This document shows positions 1 through 5,764 of a stretch of 8,907 bases of DNA, piece after piece (position 1 is the first letter of the stretch; each line of letters begins with the position of its first letter). A program made the translations under genes and the position numbers. The notes beneath the pieces were generated by a model, which had not been told where the DNA came from, did no database searches, and saw only the letters and a list, made by a program, of their open reading frames with translations. The DNA is taken from assembly GCA_027031145.1 (NCBI GenBank), contig JALVEG010000434.1, forward strand, positions 1 through 8,907, read 5' to 3'. Source of the stretch: Saprospiraceae bacterium. GTDB taxonomy: Bacteria; Bacteroidota; Bacteroidia; Chitinophagales; Saprospiraceae.

Positions 1-1309
1 CACCTGAGTCCAATTGTGTAATATAAAAGGGTTTCAGAACGTGATTCTTCTGATTTATTTTTAATGATTTCTTCAATATCAAATTGCCTTCTCCATCGGA
101 TTTATAAAAATTCAAAGCCCAATATCCTCCAGATACCTGCACTTTTGATACTACCATAATACCGTCTTCATATCTTAACACAGTACTTTTGGAATACGGT
201 ATGATTGGCAGATTGTTTTCGTCAGTTTGATAAACAATTTCCAACAGATTGCCATCCAAATCAAAAAGCATATTAAAACTTCCATCATAATTTACATCTC
301 CAATTTTAACACTGTGTTTTCCAATTAATATTAAGAAATTTTTGTCGATAAACTGTAGATCATATTGACTTTGAGGAATAAGTCTATCCGTCAAATCCAA
401 TTCGGTAACCTTAGAAAAATCGCTTCCGAATATTTTCAACTTCACATTAAAACTATCCGAACCGGAGGAATAAATAAAAGAAACTAAAGAATCTTTGCCA
501 ATATTAACCAATTTAACCTTTTTAGGCACCAATTTTACAATTTCAGATATAGTCGTATCATTTATCTTCATACCGCTATCATCCATATTTTTAAACAAAT
601 AAACATTTTGATTTGTATCAGTAACCGAATTTGATATATAAATTTCATCAATGTATTGATACCTATCTTCACCGGAAGGCATCAAAAATCTTGATTGTCC
701 AACAAATCCTGTTAAAAAACTACTTATAATTTGCGTTGAAGGATTATTTTCATCTCCAAAAGTAAAATCCAGTAAATCGCCCGAATCAATATCGTATTTC
801 CTTACAAACAAAACTGCCTTTGCCCCCCACAAAGGATCCGGTAATTTGGGAAATTCATTATACAATTGTCTGGCACCCGCTATCTCCAATTCACCATCGG
901 TATTGATATAAGAATAAAATGGCCATTCTTTTCTATCGTTGTTTCTAAAATCAGTAAAATTACTCCATAATACTTGTCCCGTATTAATATCCATTTTTTC
1001 TATAAATGACCCTTCAAATCCATTTTTCAGCAGTTGATGTACTGTATACAAATTATTATCATCTACTAAAATATTATGACCTTGTTCTGTCATAGTATAA
1101 TGAGACCAGCCGTCATAATAAAGTGTATCATGAGATCGAATAACATATTTCCCTGCAATAGTTGTATCAAATACCACATGCTTCCATGCAGGAATATAAT
1201 TTTTAAAATCAAAAGAATCATATTCTCTAATGTTATCATTCTGAGCATTTATATTTGAAAACCCAAGTAAAAATATAAAAAGTAAAATTTGTTTTGTAAA
1301 ATTTTTCAT
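1..1309 (-). CDS. Secreted protein with PQQ-propeller-like repeats, C-terminus off the left edge
   Basis: The reading frame is open from an ATG at 1309 to the window edge, giving 436 complete codons with no stop. Residues 1-23 form a signal peptide: a Lys-bearing start, a hydrophobic core rich in Leu/Ile/Phe, and cleavage after N-A-Q. The product is therefore exported to the periplasm or beyond. Around residues 98-115 and 165-182 are stretches of the form 'F-I-E-K-M-D-I-N-T-G-Q-V-L-W' and 'V-R-K-Y-D-I-D-S-G-D-L-L', which resemble the β-strand/turn unit of PQQ-type β-propellers. A D-V-N-Y-D-G-S-F plus D-L-D-G-N-L-L stretch at 338-355 is similar. In this phylum such proteins are often type IX secretion cargo with a C-terminal sorting domain, but that end is not visible. 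The gene lies 97 bp after the barrel gene on the same strand, so it may be its last operon member or have its own promoter. Its function is not recognised. It could instead be a general repeat-containing surface protein. Confidence 0.85.
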   Translation of the reverse strand, partial: MKNFTKQILLFIFLLGFSNINAQNDNIREYDSFDFKNYIPAWKHVVFDTTIAGKYVIRSHDTLYYDGWSHYTMTEQGHNILVDDNNLYTVHQLLKNGFEGSFIEKMDINTGQVLWSNFTDFRNNDRKEWPFYSYINTDGELEIAGARQLYNEFPKLPDPLWGAKAVLFVRKYDIDSGDLLDFTFGDENNPSTQIISSFLTGFVGQSRFLMPSGEDRYQYIDEIYISNSVTDTNQNVYLFKNMDDSGMKINDTTISEIVKLVPKKVKLVNIGKDSLVSFIYSSGSDSFNVKLKIFGSDFSKVTELDLTDRLIPQSQYDLQFIDKNFLILIGKHSVKIGDVNYDGSFNMLFDLDGNLLEIVYQTDENNLPIIPYSKSTVLRYEDGIMVVSKVQVSGGYWALNFYKSDGEGNLILKKSLKINQKNHVLKPFYITQLDSG

Positions 1310-1370
1310 ATTATAATTTTTTAATTTTTTAATAGCAAATACTCATGTTTTTTGTTATCTGGCTATAGTC

Positions 1371-1386
1371 CAAATAGTACTATTTG
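1371..1386. repeat. 16-bp perfect palindrome between barrel gene and propeller gene
   Basis: The sequence CAAATAGTACTATTTG reads identically on both strands. It lies 20 bp past the stop of the barrel gene and about 60 bp before the start of the propeller-like gene. There is no natural loop and no clear U-tract directly after it on the minus strand. A dimeric repressor site or weak transcript-end hairpin are both possible; which one is not shown by the sequence. Confidence 0.5.
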
Positions 1387-1406
1387 AGTAATTACAATAT
1401 TTTTTA

Positions 1407-3989
1407 TTAAAACAATTTTTTTATTCCAATAATAATACTTCCCGGAAACTTATTATACCTGATAGTTTCAAAGTAAGCAATTGTCTGATTATATAAATAA
1501 ATTTCTTTACGTCTGAAATTCAATATATCTTTCCCATACAGTTTTAGTGTCCAATTATTTTTTAATTTATATTCAAATTTAACATCCAGATTAGTATAAT
1601 TATTGAAAATATTATCGCTTTTGAACATTTGTAGCCAAAAATCTCCTTCCATTCGAACTTTATTTCTTGAGTAGATTGTTTTTATTTCATGTTTTTGCTC
1701 CAAAATAGTTTGATAAATATCATTATATTCCTTTGCGTAATGGTTGAGTTGATATGTGTATCCTAATTCTATATCCTTCCAGAGATTATATTTAATTCCA
1801 AATGCCTGCATATATCCTTGCATATTTACCATTAATACTTTTGACATTTTCGTTTGAGTGTTATTCCATGATGTGGATAGTTTAAACGTGATGTTTTTCG
1901 AAGCCCATTTCCAATTAATATCATTTCTAATTGATAAATTATTTTGTGACTCCGCTTGCGAAAAAGATTGAACAAAAAATCCATCTTTTATTAAAAACTC
2001 CGAATATATTGCCCCCTGAGTAAAATTGTAATTTGCAATGGAATAGATATTAAGACCGGTTGCGAGATTAAAATAAAGATGACTCAAATTAATTCCGGTT
2101 GTTTTATTTACATCTCCCAGCGTCAATGAACCATATTTGACAGTATTTTCGTCGATGTATTCATAAGTTTTATAGCATAAATTATACGGAAGTTCCTGCT
2201 GATTATGTGAAAGATTGAGAAGGAAAAAATGCAATGGATTAAAACTATACCTTACAGTAAGATCAGAATTAAAAAGCAAATTACCAGTATTAATCGAATC
2301 AAGAGTGTGTTTATTATATTCTGATTCAATTCTATATATACCCATCCAATGCCACTTTTCATATCGTATATTCAACTCTGCGTTTGTATTCCACAAAATA
2401 TGTTGAAATTCCCTGTTGTCTATTAATGTATCCGGTGAATGAATATACATATTTAGTAAATTCAGCCTTGAACCGGATTGTCCTTCGATTTCCCAATTTT
2501 TTACTTTTTTTACATATCCTAAATCAAATCCGATATTCCCTTTTTTTTCTCTCTTATTTTGATTTATAAAAGATTGTTCATCTCTTTCACGATTAATAGA
2601 TAATCCATTTTCAATATTTTCAACTAATATATTGGTATTGATAAAATAACCCTGATTTTTAGATACACTTTTGTAATACTTTAATACAGGAGCCAAAGTA
2701 AAATATTGATTTCTTTTTGTAAAAGAATTATCTTTTTCTTGAAGTGCCAATTGTCCTTTATAATGTTGATCATTGGTACTAAGGTCTGTATAGAAAGGAA
2801 TTTCCACATTAATATTTCCTTTTTTATTTTGTAGAACTTTTTTCCATCTAAGTTTGGAATATATATATGGAAATGCTATTTCTTTGGCTTGAGTTCCTGT
2901 TTGAGATACAGAAATGCCATCGTAAAATCTTTGCACATTGGATTCTCTAACTCTGTAAGCATAATTAAACATAGCGGCAAAATTTATCGTATTAAGCTTC
3001 GACTTGTTTATTTCCAAATTTGTTAAGAGAACATTGTCATAATTTTCCTGAACATCCTTACCGGGTATAAAACCTTCGGGTATCAATTTTGACAGATCTC
3101 CGTTTGTTTCTTTTAAAGCTTGGAATAAATCTCCTTTTAAACTTAGAAAATCTCCTGATGACATATTGGGCTCACCTATATTATTGGCTCTTATAAAAGT
3201 AGTCAAACCTGATTTTTCTGTTACCCGATATAGATTTGCGTTTGTTTTATATCTATATTTGTATCCTCCCAATAATTCGGCATCGCCGTTTATTTGTTTT
3301 AATGCTTCATCCGTAAGACGAACATCCATCGCCACTTTATTTGAATTGGAAAGTAAATATTGTTCATTAAAAGGGCGATAATGTTTGATGATTCTTATCG
3401 ACTTGACATCGTCAGCCTGAATTCCTTCTGTTGCTAATTTGTGTTGGTCGGAAAGAATGTCCTTTCCTTCCAACAGTATCTTATCAACCCTTCTACCATA
3501 GTAAAGAATATCTCCTTTTTTTCCTACTTCCAAACCCGGCATTTTGTTTAAAATATCTCCCAATGTTTGAGTGCTTTCATTATAAAAAGCCTTTGCATCA
3601 TAATTTATGGTATCTCCCTTCACAACTACAGATATACGCTCAGCTTTAATTACAACTTCGTTCAATAACTCTTCGTGTCTTTTTAGTACGATTGAGATGG
3701 AATCTTTTTTCAACATAAAGGAATCTATAACAAAATATTTTGTATCAAAACCTAAGTATGATGCACTTAAAACCATCCCCTCTCTAACAATGTTGTCAAT
3801 ATACCATTTTCCATCTTCGCCTGAAATAGAAAAACCTACCATACTACTGCTGTCAGCCAAATAGAGAATTATGGATGCCCCGATTAATTCTTCATTATCT
3901 CCTTTCACAGTTCCTTTCAAAGTCTGAGCATATATATTGTTTTGCAAAATGAAGAGAGATAAATATATCATAAATAGATATTTTAGCAT
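1407..3989 (-). CDS. TonB-receptor-like outer-membrane β-barrel protein with carboxypeptidase-regulatory domain
   Basis: This 860-residue protein starts with a signal peptide (residues 1-22, ending Y-A-Q). Residues about 23-103 form a carboxypeptidase-regulatory-like β-sandwich (G-T-V-K-G-D ... E-L-I-G-A-S-I ... G-E-D-G-K-W-Y-I). Residues about 110-230 are a plug-type domain with the family pattern K-G-D-T-I-N-Y-D-A-K-A-F, then T-L-G-D-I-L-N-K-M-P-G-L-E-V and K-I-L-L-E-G-K-D-I-L. The remaining ~600 residues are rich in alternating aromatic/polar strands and end in a C-terminal Phe, as in barrels recognised by the BAM complex. Such proteins of the 'outer membrane beta-barrel family' resemble TonB-dependent transporters, but no convincing TonB box is visible. 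No SusD partner gene is in view, so a SusC-type glycan role is not supported. It starts 27 bp after the GLPGLI gene stops, so the two are probably cotranscribed and function together. That pairing is common in Bacteroidota. The substrate is unknown. Confidence 0.93.
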   Translation of the reverse strand: MLKYLFMIYLSLFILQNNIYAQTLKGTVKGDNEELIGASIILYLADSSSMVGFSISGEDGKWYIDNIVREGMVLSASYLGFDTKYFVIDSFMLKKDSISIVLKRHEELLNEVVIKAERISVVVKGDTINYDAKAFYNESTQTLGDILNKMPGLEVGKKGDILYYGRRVDKILLEGKDILSDQHKLATEGIQADDVKSIRIIKHYRPFNEQYLLSNSNKVAMDVRLTDEALKQINGDAELLGGYKYRYKTNANLYRVTEKSGLTTFIRANNIGEPNMSSGDFLSLKGDLFQALKETNGDLSKLIPEGFIPGKDVQENYDNVLLTNLEINKSKLNTINFAAMFNYAYRVRESNVQRFYDGISVSQTGTQAKEIAFPYIYSKLRWKKVLQNKKGNINVEIPFYTDLSTNDQHYKGQLALQEKDNSFTKRNQYFTLAPVLKYYKSVSKNQGYFINTNILVENIENGLSINRERDEQSFINQNKREKKGNIGFDLGYVKKVKNWEIEGQSGSRLNLLNMYIHSPDTLIDNREFQHILWNTNAELNIRYEKWHWMGIYRIESEYNKHTLDSINTGNLLFNSDLTVRYSFNPLHFFLLNLSHNQQELPYNLCYKTYEYIDENTVKYGSLTLGDVNKTTGINLSHLYFNLATGLNIYSIANYNFTQGAIYSEFLIKDGFFVQSFSQAESQNNLSIRNDINWKWASKNITFKLSTSWNNTQTKMSKVLMVNMQGYMQAFGIKYNLWKDIELGYTYQLNHYAKEYNDIYQTILEQKHEIKTIYSRNKVRMEGDFWLQMFKSDNIFNNYTNLDVKFEYKLKNNWTLKLYGKDILNFRRKEIYLYNQTIAYFETIRYNKFPGSIIIGIKKLF

Positions 3990-4016
3990 AAATATTACAT
4001 TTCAACTTGACGAAAA

Positions 4017-4706
4017 TTAATCTTTGTTCAATTTTGACTTTCTTTCATTTATTATTTTAAATACTTTCTTCATTTTTTTATCCTTGTAAGTTTTTTCATC
4101 CATTAGAGTAAGTTGAGTGGTGTCAATATAAGGATAATTTTCGGTTTTCATTCGTTCAAATGAAATAAGTTGTATTATTGCTTTAGGAGTTTCCACCTTA
4201 ACGACTAGGCCCGGTAATCCTGAATAAACAGAAGGTCCTAACGGAGTTGGTATATCAGGAATAAAATAAATATTCACCTCTTCTTCATTTACAATACCAA
4301 AAACCAAAATTGCTTTATGTCCCCCAAATATTATATTTTTATTCTTAATATTTAATTTTTGGAAATTAAGAAAATTGTAACTTCTTGCTGAGTTTTTTAT
4401 TAAAGACTTATCAACTTTTAAAATTTTCTTTTCTTTTAAAAAGGTGTAAACTACATCTGAATGATTTGCTCCCTCTCTATTATATTTTGAAGTATCAGTC
4501 ATTGTAATATAATATACAGATTGCTCTCCTTTTGTTAGTAACCTGTAATATAACATAATTCCATTCATATTCGGATGATTACTTTGTCCATTTTGATTTG
4601 ACTTATATGTGTAAGAATACAATGCCGTAAAATCTTGAGCAACACTAACCTTACCTGCTAACAAGATGCCAAATAAAAATATGAAAGTAAATATATTCTT
4701 TTTCAT
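4017..4706 (-). CDS. GLPGLI family secreted protein
   Basis: From the ATG at 4706 this is a 229-residue protein with a signal peptide at residues 1-24 (M-K-K-N start, hydrophobic core, cleavage after V-A-Q). The family-defining motif is at residues 163-167, G-L-P-G-L, in the context I-P-D-I-P-T-P-L-G-P-S-V-Y-S-G-L-P-G-L, which matches the family pattern of a 'P-[DE]-I-P ... G-P ... G-L-P-G-L-I' block. The family (TIGR01200, first noted as paralogs in Porphyromonas gingivalis) is exported and of unknown function. It is usually coded beside a carboxypeptidase-regulatory outer-membrane barrel, as here, so a periplasmic partner role for that barrel is likely but inferred. The upstream in-frame GTG at 4751 would put the start inside a hairpin and bury the signal peptide, so the ATG is preferred. 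The tail after residue 195 is strongly Lys-rich. Confidence 0.93.
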   Translation of the reverse strand: MKKNIFTFIFLFGILLAGKVSVAQDFTALYSYTYKSNQNGQSNHPNMNGIMLYYRLLTKGEQSVYYITMTDTSKYNREGANHSDVVYTFLKEKKILKVDKSLIKNSARSYNFLNFQKLNIKNKNIIFGGHKAILVFGIVNEEEVNIYFIPDIPTPLGPSVYSGLPGLVVKVETPKAIIQLISFERMKTENYPYIDTTQLTLMDEKTYKDKKMKKVFKIINERKSKLNKD

Positions 4707-4730
4707 TTTGTGATATTTAATATTAAAATA

Positions 4731-4758
4731 TAATCCGGTGGTTTCGACCACCGGATTA
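4731..4758 (-). terminator. 12-bp hairpin, terminator-like, between small gene and GLPGLI gene
   Basis: Positions 4731-4742 (TAATCCGGTGGT) pair perfectly with 4747-4758 (ACCACCGGATTA) around a 4-base loop, which is CGAA on the transcribed minus strand. The stem has a GC-rich core and is followed on the minus strand by TATTTTAATATT, a U-rich but interrupted tail. It begins 10 bp after the stop of the small Trp/Asp gene and ends 24 bp before the GLPGLI start codon. No promoter fits in that 24 bp, so this looks like an attenuating or RNA-stabilising hairpin inside an operon rather than a full end of transcription. Confidence 0.75.
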
Positions 4759-4768
4759 AAAATAAAAC

Positions 4769-5002
4769 TTAAGGAATATCTCTAATATAAGTCCAGGTAT
4801 TAGTATCTCTATCCCACCCCCACAAAACACCATTATCATAATCCCAAACATGAGTATCATCACCATCCCAATAATATTCTCCATCGACATATACCCATTC
4901 AGGTGAAGGTGCTTTGGAAGATATGATTCCTGATAACATTGATGAATATATACTTTTATCGTGGATCGTGGATAAGTTAATATTTGAGCTAATAACAATC
5001 AT
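4769..5002 (-). CDS. Small Trp/Asp-repeat protein of unknown function
   Basis: This 77-codon gene starts at an ATG at 5002; a second ATG at 4939 (Met22) is a possible alternative start. I do not recognise the family. The N-terminal third (residues 1-34) is Ser/Ile rich with no clear signal peptide. The C-terminal 42 residues are extremely aromatic and acidic, with six Trp (36, 45, 53, 61, 63, 70) and about eleven Asp/Glu. Three W-D-x-D units are visible, W-D-G-D-D at 45-49, W-D-Y-D-N at 53-57 and W-D-R-D-T at 63-67, at spacings of 8 and 10 residues. Codons end mostly in A or T as in the neighbours, and the frame gives a chemically coherent repeat, which favours it over the overlapping frame. 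A well-formed promoter lies just upstream and a hairpin just downstream, so it is probably expressed strongly as the first gene of the GLPGLI/barrel operon. The acidic units could bind metal or pack as small β-strands; this is speculation. Confidence 0.6.
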   Translation of the reverse strand: MIVISSNINLSTIHDKSIYSSMLSGIISSKAPSPEWVYVDGEYYWDGDDTHVWDYDNGVLWGWDRDTNTWTYIRDIP

Positions 5003-5019
5003 TACTAATAGTTATAACG

Positions 5020-5051
5020 CAAAAATAATTAAATTATTTAATAATCACAAA
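5020..5051 (-). promoter_or_regulatory. Bacteroidota-type promoter for the small gene and GLPGLI/barrel operon
   Basis: On the minus strand TTTG (5051-5048) and TATTTTTG (5027-5020) are separated by 20 bases. This matches the phylum's consensus of TTTG/TTG at -33 and TAnnTTTG at -7 with 17-23 bases between. Transcription would begin near 5013, leaving a 5' leader of only about 10 bases before the ATG at 5002, or about 75 bases if the start is Met22 at 4939. Confidence 0.6.
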
Positions 5052-5201
5052 TTATTTCAGTATTAATTATTAAATATATTTTATTTAATATTTTATTCTG
5101 CATATTATATTATTTCGTTATTTTATTTGTTACCAAACAGGCAAATAAAACGCCTATATCAATGCATTGCAAAATAAATAATATATAAAACACCTTTTTG
5201 A

Positions 5202-5224
5202 ATCATACGATAAAATCGTATGAT
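5202..5224. repeat. Perfect 10-bp inverted repeat with 3-base spacer
   Basis: The arms ATCATACGAT (5202-5211) and ATCGTATGAT (5215-5224) are perfectly complementary around AAA. No U-tract follows on either strand, so a terminator is unlikely. It sits about 170 bp upstream of the left promoter and about 240 bp upstream of the right one. A dimeric regulator binding site or a structured small RNA element would both fit. Confidence 0.55.
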
Positions 5225-5371
5225 AAACTACCGTCTGCTTTACAGAATTAAACGCTATTTACAGGCTTTAAACCGATTAATAATAGCTGAGTAAATATGA
5301 TAAAGTCATTCTTTCTAAGAAGCCTTATTTGTGCAATATTACAGTTGATTATTATCGTTTTGCATTTTATT

Positions 5372-5387
5372 ATTCGTGCATTCGTGG
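5372..5387. repeat. Short tandem repeat ATTCGTGC/ATTCGTGG
   Basis: Two 8-base units differing at one base sit back to back. Short tandems of this wording (TTCGTGCATTCGTGG) are, from memory, common between genes in Bacteroidota genomes and may be the remnant of a dispersed intergenic repeat. That is recollection and not tested here. Confidence 0.35.
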
Positions 5388-5439
5388 CGTTTAAAACCCG
5401 GTGCACTGCGAAAAAATATCAATTTAATAATTGCGGAGG

Positions 5440-5468
5440 TTTATTATTGTCAAAGTAAAATATCTTTG
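5440..5468 (+). promoter_or_regulatory. feoAB promoter (TATCTTTG -7 box)
   Basis: TATCTTTG at 5461-5468 is a perfect match to the Bacteroidota -7 consensus TAnnTTTG and is followed by CA, as is typical. The -33 element is weak: the best placed candidate is TTTA at 5440-5443, with a 17-base spacer and one mismatch to TTTG. Transcription would begin near 5475, giving a leader of about 50-75 bases before feoA. No recognisable ferric uptake regulator site overlaps it. Confidence 0.6.
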
Positions 5469-5548
5469 CAAACAGAACATTAATATCAACATCACAAAAC
5501 AAATATATATCTGATGTGTTATTTTTTATGAATCCAAATAAGAATAAA

Positions 5549-5764
5549 ATGAGGGGATCAGATATTTCTAAGGGGCATAATTACAAGATCAAAGATTTCA
5601 CTAACAGCAATATAGCTGTTAAACTTTTAATTTTGGGATTTTTGCCGGGATCTGTGATATCTTTGATACGTAAATCTCCTTTTGGAGGCGCATATTATTT
5701 TGATGTCAATGGCAATAGAATCGCCTTGCGCAAAAATGAAGCGGAAGCAATAGTTGTAGATTAA
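5549..5764 (+). CDS. feoA: FeoA, ferrous iron transport accessory protein
   Basis: This is a 71-residue SH3-like protein that supports FeoB in Fe2+ uptake, acting on the cytoplasmic side of the inner membrane. Family features visible are M-R-G-S-D-I-S-K-G at the N-terminus, L-G-F-L-P-G at residues 29-34, S-P-F-G-G-A at 43-48, and N-R-I-A-L-R-K-N-E-A at 56-65 near the end, matching the usual 'G-x-x-I-A-L-R-x-x-E-A' closing strand. The start at 5549 gives the normal family length and start pattern and has a purine/AT-rich stretch (AAATAAGAATAAA) directly before it. In-frame ATG at 5528 (78 residues) and GTG at 5516 are possible but add residues without family counterpart. The stop TAA directly abuts the feoB ATG with no spacing, so translation is very probably coupled. 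FeoA is a separate protein here and not fused to FeoB. Confidence 0.92.
   Translation: MRGSDISKGHNYKIKDFTNSNIAVKLLILGFLPGSVISLIRKSPFGGAYYFDVNGNRIALRKNEAEAIVVD

Larger units (their letters stand above)
5003..5548. other. Divergent intergenic region between small gene operon and feoAB
   Basis: No credible gene is seen in this 546-bp stretch. The left part (about 5025-5130) is almost pure A/T. It contains one promoter facing left (5020-5051), one facing right (5461-5468), an inverted repeat TTTTATTTG/CAAATAAAA at 5121-5129 and 5142-5150, a 10-bp palindrome CAATGCATTG at 5160-5169, a strong inverted repeat at 5202-5224, and a tandem ATTCGTG pair at 5372-5386. No tRNA fold or clear Fur box was found. 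The length is generous for two promoters and leaves room for regulators of both operons or for a small RNA. Confidence 0.6.

Noticed and set aside
1076..1258. Short plus-strand frame of 60 codons
   Set aside because: It lies wholly antisense to the secreted propeller-like gene and its Cys/Ile-rich product resembles no protein family.
4707..4751. N-terminal extension of the GLPGLI protein from a GTG at 4751
   Set aside because: The start would lie inside the hairpin stem and put 15 residues before a complete signal peptide that begins with its own ATG at 4706.
4756..4998. An overlapping 80-residue frame on the minus strand with a hydrophobic, Met/Ile-rich C-terminal half
   Set aside because: It is a one-base shift of the Trp/Asp-repeat gene. 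Its hydrophobic run comes from reading GAT/GGT-rich codons out of phase, it ends inside the hairpin, and the 77-codon frame has the more coherent repeat.
5301..5360. Possible Fur-type iron box (GATAAAGTCATT, TGATTATTATC)
   Set aside because: Only loose similarity to the GATAATGATAATCATTATC consensus, expected by chance in such AT-rich DNA, and placed well over 100 bp from the feoAB -7 box.
5516..5548. Longer FeoA N-terminus from GTG 5516 or ATG 5528
   Set aside because: The added residues have no counterpart in FeoA proteins. The ATG at 5549 gives the family's length and start pattern, though 5528 cannot be fully excluded.
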